This document shows, in pieces, positions 21,146-32,066 of a DNA stretch of 64,000 bases (position 1 is its first letter; each line of letters starts with the position of its first letter). A program made the translations under genes and the position numbers. The notes under the pieces are model-generated. The model had not been told where the DNA came from. It saw nothing but the letters and a program-made list of their open reading frames with translations, and did no database searches. Source of the DNA: Tenodera sinensis (Eukaryota; Arthropoda; Insecta; Mantodea; Mantidae); contig CM060964.1 in the NCBI GenBank assembly GCA_030765045.1, positions 318,506,513-318,570,512 on the forward strand. Direction: 5' to 3'.

Positions 21146-22225
21146 ATAATGTAGCACTTATACGTCACTGTAATGGATTTCATTATATCCACCTGTTCAT
21201 AGCCATACTACTACCCAGCAATCAAAGGTGCACTTCTTCATAATGATACTATTATCCACCTATCAAAAGATCCGCATTCAGCAATAAATACTTAGCCCTC
21301 TGCGCGCATTTCCACGCAGCTGAAATCGAAACTATCGAGGACATGAATAATTTATCGCCATAAAAATCAACAAACGTGTAGGAAAAGGAAATCAATAATT
21401 TTGCAGTTGAAGGTGCAACCGTCGATTAACAAATACATGATTGCAATGTCGAACACCATGACAATAACATGCAGCGTAGATTATTAAAACCATTTTATGA
21501 ATGTTTAAAACTACGAGATCGCTGAGAATGGTCTTTTGACATTAGATGCTGGTACAATTATGCTCTTGTACCATACTTTCCTACATATTCCCTTCTGCGT
21601 CATCTGTCTTCGATGAAGTATATTAAATCACACGTGATTATTCAAGATACGTGATAGACAAAAACTTACTGCACAAAAATGTACTTCTGTTTAAAATGAG
21701 GTTTTATTTCAAATGAACTTTTTGTGATGTTAGTCATTTGAGATGCATTCGTTATTAGTAGATTGCATTTTTCAATACTTTATTACTTTGAAGGTGCTGT
21801 TGCTATTCAGTTGTTTTTTCATTATGTAATGGAGAGAACATGGGATTTTAGAGCTAAAATACAGCGATCAGCTACTCCATTTGTGCCTATAACGAAATGC
21901 ATAATAGATTGTAGGAGCTATATAAAAATAAACAATAGTGGGTAGAGAAATTTATGTGAATGTCTGGCAGATACAACATTTAATGGTGGGCGGCAGGAAG
22001 AGCTGGTCAATGCAAAGTTCAATAAGAGGCTTGCCACACGTTGCGTTGTTGTACAGTTAAAGACACTGAAATCAAGCTATAGAGCTGGTGATACATCATT
22101 TTCGCCCACAAGATTTATTTACACAACAGGAAACAGAATAGTAGTTACCATTAAATTTTGTGTCTGCCATAATACTATGTTTTGCTTATATGATTATGAG
22201 TGTGGAGTGATGAGTAAAATGAGGG
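21146..22225. other. Intron sequence, nothing recognised
   Basis: No family similarity, terminal repeats or convincing frames seen. Confidence 0.35.
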
Positions 22226-22480
22226 TACTGTACAATAAAATGTAGATCTCGCTAAAACACACAATTTATGTCTAAATAAATTTCTTAGTAGAGAATCATT
22301 TCAGAGATATTCCTTGTTACTTGTGTCAGTGTCGGAAAACATAAAAATTTCGTGAAATGGAACATCGTTCATTTTTTGATATGTTAAGCGTGCAAAGAGA
22401 ATTGGATCTCAAAGGTTGTGACTATCGCTCAAAGCCTACTGTATTCTAATATTCTCCTTGTACCTACAAGGAAATAAGCA
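22226..22480 (-). repeat. H-repeat copy 4, left-end fragment
   Basis: On the minus strand it runs from TACATTTTATTGTACAGTAC back to CCTTGTAGGTACAAGG, the left-end hairpin also seen at 48058-48075. It keeps the family's intact TACAATAAAATG, the sequence into which the R-retroposon inserted in copy 2. Confidence 0.65.
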
Positions 22481-23034
22481 ATACGATAATTTCAGTAAAT
22501 GTTTATCTCAAGTAACACAAAGATATAGGTATAAGAATTTGTAAGAATGATTAGTACAAGAGTAGAGAAAGCTATGTGAGTGCAACATGTCAGATTTTTT
22601 CATTAACGTTAGAAGTCTTTCAAAGTTTTCCTCTGCTACTTTAGAGAAATAGTTTTGATGAATATTACTGACATACAGGATTATTCCTATTGATATTATT
22701 AGTATTATTAGTTTGATATATCCTGTCACAACAGCCATAAAAATTACACACATTCACAATTGAAATAACACTGGGAAATCAAAGCTAAATGCTAACAAAG
22801 ACTAGAGATTCACTACTTTGAATTTGGAGACCCTCGCATTACCAAGAAGGGGGAGGGGGTACTTTATGCCCACATTTTATAATTTTTTAAATTTTTTGAT
22901 TAAGGGCCTGCAGTGAATAGTCAATCGCTGTTTCTACTACAGAATTGCGCATTTGTTTCAAAGTTTTCATTGTTGGTCTTTTCTAGAAGCAACGTCATGG
23001 TGGTCATAAAGTACTGCTCTGTCAGTATGTGTTT
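22481..23034. other. Intron sequence, nothing recognised
   Basis: A small minus-strand frame (22508-22753) has a hydrophobic stretch but no recognisable family. Confidence 0.3.
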
Positions 23035-23258
23035 CATGTAAAAAAGGAATAATTAAAGAATGTTAAATATTACCTTTATAAACATGACAAGATATACCCA
23101 ATTTTAAAATAAATTTGTCTTAAAAATTGCTGAGCTATTTTGTTACCAGCGGTGGTTACCTCTGTTGGTAGGATAAGTGCTATAATAAAGATTGGTATAG
23201 TATCTAATGTGATCCGTGTAAAAAAAAGTAATAGTTAAACAGTTTTAATTATTAGCGT
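23035..23258. repeat. ~181-bp tandem repeat, interrupted by the LTR element
   Basis: The block around GACAAGATATACCCAATTTT (23087) recurs after the LTR element as GAGAAGATATACCCAATTTT (28272). The block CATGTAAAAAAGGAATAATT (23035) recurs as CGTGTAAAAAAAAGTAATAG (23216). Without the element these form at least two units with a period near 181 bp, continuing to about 28350. Confidence 0.55.
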
Positions 23259-23784
23259 TGGTGCTGTTTTTATTATTTGTCTTTACCCATCAGCAGGAAA
23301 AGATTCTTTACATAGCATACCGGAGATAATGTTCTTATTGAATGATGTAATAGTTTGATATCAGACGCGATTATCTGCAGGGTTGATTTAACAGAATGGA
23401 ATGCATAAATCAACGTTCCTTTTATCACAACATATTTATTCGTTAATTTACACTTTTAGCACCATATTAATTAATCAACAATCTTCACAGTTTGGTAGAA
23501 TCTACACTGTATAAAGGTTTGGGTGAAAGTTACATGTTCACGCGCTATCAAAAAAAACACATCCTTTCAACTTGAGCTCACAGACGCTAATGAATCTAGT
23601 TCCTGGCGTCTCCCTGACGCAACACCGCCATTCTTTTGTATTCATCCGCGCAACAGTTCTCATTGGTTGAACACAAAGTGATAAGAAAACATTGGCTATC
23701 TTGAATATTGAAAAATAAGTCCCTGATACACTCTTACAAAAATATTTACATGAACGATTTTCTATTGATCAATATTCTGTCTCA
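23259..23784 (-). repeat. 3' LTR
   Basis: 526 bp; on the minus strand it begins TGAGACAGAATATTGATC and ends AACAGCACCA. AATAAA (minus strand) near 23425-23440 is a likely polyA signal. It matches the other LTR except at about six positions. Confidence 0.9.
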
Positions 23785-23800
23785 TATGCCCCTTGTTTTG
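23785..23800 (-). promoter_or_regulatory. Polypurine tract
   Basis: The minus strand reads CAAAACAAGGGGCATA directly before the 3' LTR, the position and composition of a plus-strand priming site. Confidence 0.6.
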
Positions 23801-23984
23801 TTTTTCAAGTTGTCACCTTATTTACAATCTTGAAACACAATACAATACTTCTCCCTACTCCTATGATTCAATCACTTTGTACATTTTTTTTTTTTTTTTT
23901 TTTTTTAGTCTTCTTCACTGTTTGTCTTTGTCTTTCGTTTTGACATGATACAGCATGTCTTTATAAATTTCACATATTCGATTA

Positions 23985-24460
23985 CTACACAATGCATTCA
24001 GTTATTATACAATACATATCCAGTTATTGTACAACACATTTAGTTATTACACAACATGTCCAATTATTATACAATATATATTCAGTCATTGTACAATATA
24101 CCCAGTTATCATATCACATATGTTGTTATTATACAATACACATTCAGTTATTATACAATACATATTCAGTTATTGTACAACACATTTGGTTACTACACAA
24201 CATGTCCAATTATTATACAATACATATTCAGTTATTGTACAATATATCCTGCTATCATACCACATATGTTCTGTTATTATGCAATACATATTCAGTTATT
24301 ACACAATACACATTCAGTTTTTTGCATAACACATTTAGTTATTACTCAACATATCCAGTTATTACACAATATATCCAGTTATCATACAATATATATTCAG
24401 TTATTGTACAACACATATTCAGTTCTTATACAACACATACTCAGTTATTGTACATTTGAC
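23985..24460. repeat. Minisatellite, ~20-22-bp unit, in the element's 3' region
   Basis: About 22 diverged units of the form ATTCAGTTATTATACAATAC, with variants TTGTACAACAC and TATCATACAATAT. It lies just upstream (in element sense) of the 3' LTR. All three plus frames stay open here only because the units lack stops. It is not a gene. Confidence 0.85.
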
Positions 24461-25210
24461 ATTGACACAAATATAATTTAAGTGTATCATGGTTTATTAT
24501 GTGGTTTTTGACTTGTATTCATTGCTATGAGGAGAGAAAAACGGGATACAAATTTTGAGCTAATGATTATGATCATGTTATGGCAATACTTTATTCAGTT
24601 CTTTGCCTTCTTTGTCTTATAAGCTTATGTATAGGCAGGTTGTTGAGTCGGTTCTTAAACTCTGATGTTACTAATGGTACCATTTTTCTTAATTGGGTTA
24701 TTATTATTCATTGTTGTTTGGTTCAACATTTCTTCGAGCTTAGCATTGGCTATATTCATCTTAATTCATGGGCATTGTTTTTCTGATTATGGTTTTTCTC
24801 TCTTCACTAATTGTCACTTCTTTGTCTCTTATTTCTATAAGAGGAAACTTCTATACTTATAATTATTCTGTAATTATATTATTTTTCTTCTCAATTTATC
24901 CTCGACATCTTTGTGTCGAAATATTATATCTTTTTCATCATAATTGATTCCTTTTTATTTTTGTCACTGACATCCTTATGTCAAAAACATATTATCTTCC
25001 GTCGCTATGATTCATTTCTTTAATGACAATCAGTGTCCTCGTCTGTTTTTGTTGACAATGCTCTTTGTGGTCGATATAGCCAATGACTATGTTGATTTTC
25101 TTCCTTGTTGTAATTTCTAATTTGAACATAATTTTCTATAAGTAACCTATTAAAAATTGTTATCTTCCTTCATCTCTACTACTCCTGCCTTACACATTTG
25201 TTGGCAAAGA
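24461..25210 (-). other. LTR element 3' non-coding region
   Basis: Between the integrase stop and the minisatellite the minus strand has many stops. A degenerate third ORF (env-like) cannot be excluded, but no motif supports one. Confidence 0.4.
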
Positions 25211-25424
25211 CTATTTGGTCCTTTCTTTGTATGGCTTCAATTTATTTTTATGGTATCTTCCTACCAACTTGCCATTTGTATTCTGTAGCTCATACGTGTG
25301 GTCACCCAGCTGTTTTGTTATGACCAGTGGTTCCATCCTTCTCTTCGTGTAGCCATAATGGTGTCGATGTCAATTGTAAGTTGCTGAGATTTTGTTGTTT
25401 GTCATCCACTCGGTTGGGACGAAC
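25211..25424 (-). pseudogene. Integrase C-terminal remnant
   Basis: Minus-strand codons match the end of the integrase in the second copy: a region equal to KFVPIELMTN at the gag junction, then TTGHNKTAGxPHV (out of frame), and finally GRYHKNKLKPYKERTK and a stop at 25211-25213. Two deletions are visible against the relative: about 3.06 kb at the gag stop and about 180 bp inside the remnant. Confidence 0.75.
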
Positions 25425-27449
25425 TTAGTTGTTGTAATTTCCCTGAGTGTTGGTGGTGGTTGTTGTTTCTGTATTCTGTGCTGTATCTGCCCTATTTGGC
25501 ACATCTTCATCTACTTCCTGCTCTCTTATGTTGCCAGTGTACCATTGGTCTCTGCCCCTTTGGTGTGAACCTCTGTCATATGACGGTCTGTGGTTGTTCA
25601 AGTGTTCCCTACTGAATCGTATGTGATTCACTTGATGGGTATGGTCTCCTGGTCTTCCACGATCATATGTATACGTTCTGTATCTCGATTCACCCCTCGG
25701 TATCGTGTCGTGGTACCGCTGTCTTGTGTTCTCCATCCTCTCGCCATGATTATGTGGTTGTGGGAAATGGTGTGCCCCTCTCCCCCTTTCATGGGTACTC
25801 CTAGTATTTCTATGTTCTCCCTCACTCTGGTTGTTCGTAGCCGTGTTCCGGTTTAGGATGGGTGAGTTTGGGTAACCGTTCCTATGTCTATGCTCATTAG
25901 GCCAACCATTTTGTGTTTCGAAGGCTGTCAGCAATTCTATCATATCTGCAAAATCTACTGGCCTCGCAACAATTAACCCTGTTCTCGCTGTGTCTGGGAA
26001 ATGTCTTGTTATGCTGGCAATTAGTTCTGCCTCCGACAAGTTGGGGTCTAATAGCTTTCCTTTGTTGGCTACTTTCATAAAATAATCGACTAACGACAAC
26101 CCTTTGGTTGGATCGTATCTACCTGTCGCTAGCTCTACCCTAGTTTGGTTTTGTTTAGCTGGGCCCCAATACCTTGATAGGAATAAATTTCTGAATGAGC
26201 TATACGACTCATGACCAGCTAGTGTTAACCTGAGCCATTCTAATGCCTTGTTTTTAAAGCTTTTCTTAACTATCATCATTCTAAGCTCGTTTGGTATCCT
26301 TTTCACTTTAAAATATTCTTCCATCTCTTTAACAAAGAGTTTTGGATCGTCTCCCTTCTCCTCGTCAAATGTAGGTGGTGTGATTTCATGTAATATGCTG
26401 TTGGTGTAACATGTGTTATGTGTTGTGTCATTGTTTGGTTGTGAACCTCTTTCTCTGTATGGTGAGTCAACATTTTGTACATTATTCAAATAACTCTCAT
26501 CTTGTACATTACTTACATCTAAATCATCTTGTCTTTGTAATGCCTTCACAACATCATTTACATTAGCCAAACTTTCTTTCCCTTTTTTCATTTCTTCACA
26601 AATTGATTTTAAATCATTCTTTATTTCTAAGTGGCTTTGTTTCATATCATTTATAGCATCCTGTTGTGAAAGCATCACATCATTCATTGTCTTAATTTTA
26701 GGAATTACAATTTGTTCTACAGTTTCATTAATAATGTCTTTCTTTACTACCTCAATCTCTTTCCTTAATTCCTCAGTTATTTCTGCTTTTACATTTGTTA
26801 TCTTACAGTCTACACTTGTATTACATTCTGTTATTTCATCCCTACATCTAGCAATTTCTTCTTCTAACACAATCTTGTTCTCTCTCATTTCTGATTCTAT
26901 CTTTCCCATCCTATCTCCTACAATTTCTATCCTAGCTTCTAAGGCTTCCTTTGTTTCATTTAAGTTTTTATGTACTAATTTTAAATTAGTTTCCATTACT
27001 TTCATATTTTCTTTACACTCCTGTCTTCCTAATTCTATTTTCTGTTCTAGGTTCTGCCTACCTAATTCCATTTGCTGTTCTAAGTTCTGTCTACCTAATT
27101 CCATTTTCTGTTCTAAGTCTTTTCTCACTTCCTCCATTTTCTGACCTATCTCTTCCTTATTCTGTTCCAGTTTCTGACCTATACTCTGACCTAAACTTTG
27201 TTCTATGTCATGTTTTAATTCTGCCTTATTCTGTTCCATTTTTTGTTCTAGTCTTTCAAACATCATCATCATTAACCTTTGGTCTTTGCTTATTTCCACC
27301 TGTTCCTCACTTTCTAATTCTACCTGATAACTAGGCCTATCTGCCCCTTCCCCCACTCCTGTTTCTATCTCTTTTTGCGACATTTTAATTTCTTTGTTTA
27401 ATTCACTTAAGGTTAAAAGTCCCACTATTTTGCCGCTTCTCAAAAACAT
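25425..27449 (-). CDS. gag: Gag polyprotein, intact
   Basis: A 674-residue open frame; the start MFLRSGKIVGLL was chosen because the second copy begins MLLRSGKVVGLL at the matching place (an upstream in-frame ATG at 27482 would add 11 residues). The N-terminal half is a long predicted coiled coil with repeated QKMEQNK and ELGRQNLEQ heptad-like blocks (three tandem 12-13-residue units). A gypsy-type capsid follows: ITPPTFDEEKGDDPKLF, EYFKVKRIP, ALEWLRLTL, FRNLFLSRYW. The C-terminus is Arg/His-rich (RGRGAHHFPQ, YDRGRPGD) with no CCHC knuckle, so RNA binding is probably by basic residues. Gag would assemble particles; with pol lost, this copy is a gag-only element. Confidence 0.85.
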   Translation of the reverse strand: MFLRSGKIVGLLTLSELNKEIKMSQKEIETGVGEGADRPSYQVELESEEQVEISKDQRLMMMMFERLEQKMEQNKAELKHDIEQSLGQSIGQKLEQNKEEIGQKMEEVRKDLEQKMELGRQNLEQQMELGRQNLEQKIELGRQECKENMKVMETNLKLVHKNLNETKEALEARIEIVGDRMGKIESEMRENKIVLEEEIARCRDEITECNTSVDCKITNVKAEITEELRKEIEVVKKDIINETVEQIVIPKIKTMNDVMLSQQDAINDMKQSHLEIKNDLKSICEEMKKGKESLANVNDVVKALQRQDDLDVSNVQDESYLNNVQNVDSPYRERGSQPNNDTTHNTCYTNSILHEITPPTFDEEKGDDPKLFVKEMEEYFKVKRIPNELRMMIVKKSFKNKALEWLRLTLAGHESYSSFRNLFLSRYWGPAKQNQTRVELATGRYDPTKGLSLVDYFMKVANKGKLLDPNLSEAELIASITRHFPDTARTGLIVARPVDFADMIELLTAFETQNGWPNEHRHRNGYPNSPILNRNTATNNQSEGEHRNTRSTHERGRGAHHFPQPHNHGERMENTRQRYHDTIPRGESRYRTYTYDRGRPGDHTHQVNHIRFSREHLNNHRPSYDRGSHQRGRDQWYTGNIREQEVDEDVPNRADTAQNTETTTTTNTQGNYNN

Positions 27450-27712
27450 TAACAAATGGAAATAAAATGTATGTAAAAACAAAAATTTTGGATCCTACTT
27501 TCTTTTCCGTTGGTTCTCCGTCCAGTTATTTACGTCTCCTGGGTAGTTGGCTTCGCTAGATGATCTCCGGTGTTTTTCTTTTCCCACGTTGATTCTCCGT
27601 GTATTGATGATATCAAACGATGTTTAATGGCGTCTTTTTCCTGCGCGATGGGATGGCGTCATTTGATGTTAACACTTCGTACTCGTAATTTTGCATTCCA
27701 TTCTAAATTCGC

Positions 27713-27730
27713 GCCCCACGTTGGGCGCCA
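27713..27730 (-). promoter_or_regulatory. Primer binding site, tRNA-Lys
   Basis: Two bases inside the 5' LTR the minus strand reads TGGCGCCCAACGTGGGGC, the complement of the 3' end of tRNA-Lys including CCA. All 18 bases match the animal tRNA-Lys(CTT) 3' end as I know it. Confidence 0.8.
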
Positions 27731-27733
27731 TTT

Positions 27734-28259
27734 TGGTGCTGTTTTTATTATTTGTCTTTACACATCAGCAGGAAAAGATTCTTTACATAGCATACCGGAG
27801 ATAATGTTCTTATTGAATGATGTAATAGTTTGATATCAGACGCGATTATCTGCAGGGTCGAGGTAACAGAATGGAATGCATAAATCAACATTCCTTTTAT
27901 CACAACATATTTATTCGTTAATTTACACTTTTAGCACCATATTAATTAATCAACAATCTTCACAGTTTGGTAGAATCTACACTGTATAAAGGTTTGGGTG
28001 AAAGTTACATGTTCACGCGCTATAAAAAAAAACACATCCTTTCAACTTGAGCTCACAGACGCTAATGAATCTAGTTCCTGGCGTCTCCCTGACGCAACAC
28101 CGCCATTCTTTTGTATTCATCCGCGCAACAGTTCTCATTGGTTGAACACAAAGTGATAAGAAAACATTGGCTATCTTGAATATTGAAAAATAAGTCCCTG
28201 ATACACTCTTACAAAAATATTTACATGAACGATTTTCTATTGATCAATATTCTGTCTCA
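27734..28259 (-). repeat. 5' LTR
   Basis: 526 bp, minus strand TGAGACAG...CAGCACCA. It contains an AACCAAT box near 28138-28145. This and its pair are about 99% alike, and both are homologous to the LTR at 57711. Confidence 0.9.
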
Positions 28260-28349
28260 GCGTTATAAACGTGAGAAGATATACCCAATTTTAAAATAAA
28301 TTTGTTCTAAAAATTGCTCAGACATTTTGTTACTAGTGGTGGTCACAAA

Positions 28350-28893
28350 GTCTCCCCATCCCACAGTAATGTAAGTTATGGAATAAGGCTTGGTAATGCT
28401 AAGTTTAAGACAATAACATAGCAAATATGATGCAACCGTACACATTGGAAATCCTGCACTTTTCTATAAACTTCATACCAAAACAGGAAAGCTTTAAAAG
28501 TGTGGCTGTTCCCTTAGGATTGCGAATTTTGAAGATGTAATTAACACAAAAGAAAATATTGTGTTACTGTGGTAGTGTTGATTAGCACTGGAATACTCCT
28601 TGTGGTCCTTGGTTTGTCCTTGGCTAGTCTGCTATTGTAGTAATGGTGATTAAACAAATCTGACATGTATAGTTTTAGGTTGTTTTAAGATATTTTATGG
28701 TATACAATATTGATTTTTTAGAAGTCAGACTTTTTTAGACGCTTCTTAGATATTTGGGGTTCTTTTTATGGTATTTTAAGCTTTTTATCCATTACATTTT
28801 ACTGTTTTAATTGTTTAGTATTTTAACCTTCTCTTTTAATCTTCCTTATTTTAAGCCTGTGAGTGTTTTAGATTTTGACTAGAGAACCAAATG
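28350..28893. other. Intron sequence, nothing recognised
   Basis: No features apart from the end of the tandem repeat described at 23035. Confidence 0.35.
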
Positions 28894-28934
28894 ACCTCAT
28901 CGATGGGCCCTTAAACCATATGCACTCACTCATC

Positions 28935-28965
<31 letters not shown>
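28894..28965. repeat. Short dispersed repeat with a ~30-base T run
   Basis: The stretch GATGGGCCCTTAAACCATAT followed by GCACTCACTCATCA and T(n) matches the 56-bp insertion in the hAT element at 50697-50752 (GATGGGCCCTTAAACACTGC). It is probably the 3' end of another retroposon. Confidence 0.5.
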
Positions 28966-28967
<2 letters not shown>

Positions 28968-31900
28968 GAATTTGCTTCCCAGAGTAACATGAAACATGAA
29001 GACACGTCAAATGATTCCCATACACTGCTAAACTGTTTCCTTATTAATATATTTTCCTTACCTTGCATGAATACTACTGTTTCTTAATTCTAATTAGCTA
29101 TGGACTTCAGTGGAAGCTTTCTCGTCTGTAAATGGAAATTTATCAAACAGTGAATCTTATGGATTATCATGCTGCATGATGTATACATAAATTCTTGATT
29201 AGCAGTATTATGTGTAATACACGGAATCATATAGTAATTGTGTGTCTAGCATTTGAATAATTAATCCACCATGCCTCAAGAAAAACCACTAGAAATTGTA
29301 AACGAAGTATTTGTCACTAAACATTCTTAAGAAAAAGTTAATTACTACAAAGTAATGCTACTGAAAATTTGAGTTGTAAAATACATACCCACCAAAACAA
29401 AGAGAACTGTGAACATCACAAAGAATTACATAATTAAACTCAGAATTTTACTCAAACTTTAGTAATGTGCTTAAAAATTAAAGCACTTATACTCGGCGCC
29501 AAATAAGAAGGGGGATTGACATTTGCTACCCACATGGTGGAAGGGTCTAAATGAACAGGAGGGGATGGATGCAATAATAATTGCAACATGGAAAAATGTA
29601 GTCTTAGAAGCAAGGATAGAACAGTTTGTCATTTCCATGGGTGATTCAAGCAAAAACAGCAATAATGCAAACGATTTGTATGTAAGCGACATTTCCCATT
29701 ACAATATTCCACAGGTATGTTTCTTTTATTAACATTAATCTTCACAGTGATATAATACTTCCATATTCCATCCTTTGCATGTAGATGAACTATAAAGTAT
29801 ACCTGCTCTACATTCCAAACGCAATCCTACCGTCTTCTTATGCATAATGCTATGCACTCTCCACGTGGCACGATAAGTGGCAACGTCGCCTCTCTTTCAC
29901 TGCCAACTGTCAATACCTTTCTTGTTTGGCACCGATAATATAAATGGACACAAGGGATAGAAACAGTTACAAGAAGCTTCATATTAATCATTTGGTGGAT
30001 GCAAAATTTATCACATTGGTGCCGTCTTTTAATTGAATGGTTGTATGAGTTGTGAGATTCTTTTACTATTTCGGATTGTGGTACAGGGTGAAATGAACGA
30101 ACAGCAGATGTAACTTTACTATAACACTTACTTGCACCTTTCTTGTTGAATATTACACTTGTTACATTTAAATTAGCTTTCGTTGCACATGAATATACTT
30201 CCTTGATAGTCTTTTCACATTATTAGTTATTTTAGATCACTTTTAGCGTTCACATCTACGCGTGTCACAAAATGGGTCCTTACTCTCCGGACGCCAGGAC
30301 ACTAAGAAAGAAAAAGGTTGGCATCTCTTTACATAATGCATTTGTATTCATATGTGTATGCGTTCATTTCCCGTGAAGTACACTTTGAGATCATCCTACA
30401 CTAAATAGTTCCTGTAATGTTAGGGAAGTGATTTTTATCTATCCTGCCTACACTTGTAGCATTAAATATATATGGTTCTTATATTTATACATATTAAATT
30501 TGAACATGTTATTTAACATTTATGACATTTTTAAACAACTATTTTTATAACAATTGAGACAATGGCAATACATTTTTAGTACTCAACAAATCCTTACCAA
30601 CATGAAAAATAAACTATATTTACAACAAATATTTACATAAATGCTTTCCTTTCGGGGTCTAACCGTATATTGTCTCAACATTTTACTACTTTTCACATGA
30701 AAAAAAATTTTCCCAGGAAGATACCCAAACTTCCAAAAAATGTCATCTCTGGTGGAATTAATGGGACAGAGCACTCACAAATTTACATTTACATTTATTA
30801 TCATTCAGCAAAACTGTTTTGGAAACTTACGGCGTAGCCTAACCAAACTCCTCTTAGTGTGTATGGCTGAATTTATCTAAAGTGATGGGTTATCTTGGAA
30901 GAAAACCAAAAGTGATCAATAGTTAAATAATTAAGTTGGCAATTTATTATAATTAATCACAAACATAAGCACTGACCTGGATAAGCAGGCCAGGATGGGA
31001 AATTGCCCATCAACCTTAGGCAAAAGCTTTTTGCTAAGACATTCTGAATTCAGAAGTTACAGCTCCTTAAGTTCAAATTTGGTCTCGTGTTCTCCTATGT
31101 GCAGGGTCAGTATCAACCCAATGCTGCCACCCTAGCACTAAGACAAGACCAAAATACACCAACAAAAATGCTAAATGATATTAGGTATGCCTAGAGTTGT
31201 AGAACTACTGTAAGATACTGTAGACCAGTGCTGTCCAAGTTTCTCACATGTTTCAACACATGTAACTCATGCCTAAGGAGGTGTGGGTACCATTACAAAC
31301 CAGTTAGGGAAGTGCCCTTCTTTTCAGAGGAAAAAGGGAAAGCACTGGTTAGGGAAGTAATGAATACAGCTTTAGGTGTACAAAAGCATACTCCATGGGC
31401 GTGTACTAGGAAGATAGTTGTTTTGTCTTGAAATTTTAACTAACATTACAAATCAAAGTAAAAATTTGCTTATGAAGGGTAGAAATACAGCATTACTGTA
31501 GACTATCAGGTAAGTGTAGACTATGGTAGTTTTTATAGCAGAATTGATCCATTAAGAACCTACCTGCGTTACCTGTACATTAGGTGTGTTGCATACCTAT
31601 CAGGCATTACCTCACATCAATCGCGTTGTGCACATTGTGCTCCTGTGTTACTAAATTCCTCTGGAAACCAGAAGCGTTGAACCTTCTTGAAACTGAGAAA
31701 GGGTACGTAAAGGGCTGCTTAACCTGCAGACCTTTTAGTATCCTCAAACATTTGGAAGCTCCTAAGTATACTACAGTTCAGATGGAAGACGCAGATAGTG
31801 ATCATGTTATTTTGAGCCGAAAAGCACAATTTTTTTTATTACATTAATCTAAGTCATCAAATTAAAGAGCATTGAATAACAAAGAATCTTCTGATGAATC

Positions 31901-32066
31901 TATGGACATTACATGTGGCCATGGAAGGACTCACTAAGATAATGTAGATGCTGTAGATAATATAACAAAAGAGAATTTGAGTATTTTAAAAATTTCACAT
32001 ACTGATTAAGGAGTATTTAGCTTGGTTAGTAAAGTTTGCACAATAATCTGTTTTTGTTTGTTTTAG
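28966..32066. other. 3' part of the eS12 intron, nothing firm
   Basis: About 3.1 kb without recognisable transposons or RNA genes. Frames at 29523-29732 and 31584-31847 have no recognisable motif and are probably chance. Confidence 0.35.

Larger units (their letters stand above)
23259..28259 (-). mobile_element. LTR retrotransposon (Ty3/gypsy type), gag kept, pol deleted
   Basis: A 5.0-kb element on the minus strand with two 526-bp LTRs, TG...CA ends and a 4-bp TSD, GCGT, at 23255-23258 and 28260-28263. It holds a primer binding site, an open gag and a purine-rich tract, but only the last ~70 codons of integrase. Compared with the relative at 57711, about 3 kb from the gag stop to late integrase is gone. 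The LTRs differ at about six positions, so insertion is fairly recent. It could move only with enzymes supplied by a relative. Confidence 0.9.
5829..32066 (+). other. eS12 intron, about 26.2 kb, filled with transposons
   Basis: It runs from a GTGAGT donor to a TTTGTTTTAG acceptor. It joins the two eS12 exons in phase 0 (AAG | GAC), so the reading continues as VVVK-DYREETQ as in known eS12. It contains the twin Penelope insertion, LINE, SINE, mariner and R-retroposon pieces, four H-repeat segments and a full LTR element. Ribosomal protein introns are usually short. I looked for C/D-box snoRNAs, common in eS12 introns of other animals, and saw none I could defend. Confidence 0.8.

Noticed and set aside
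23985..24460. CRISPR-like array
   Set aside because: Units are continuous and diverged with no spacers; eukaryotic context inside an LTR element.
23992..24481. Long overlapping plus-strand open frames rich in Tyr, Ile and Gln
   Set aside because: They arise from the minisatellite unit, which has no stop in any of the three frames; the protein is pure repeat.
24461..25210. Envelope-like third ORF of the LTR element
   Set aside because: Stops in all minus frames and no signal peptide, cleavage or fusion motif; called non-coding.
26734..27144. 136-codon frame opposite gag
   Set aside because: Antisense shadow of the coiled-coil repeat in gag; the same shadow appears at 58903-59280.
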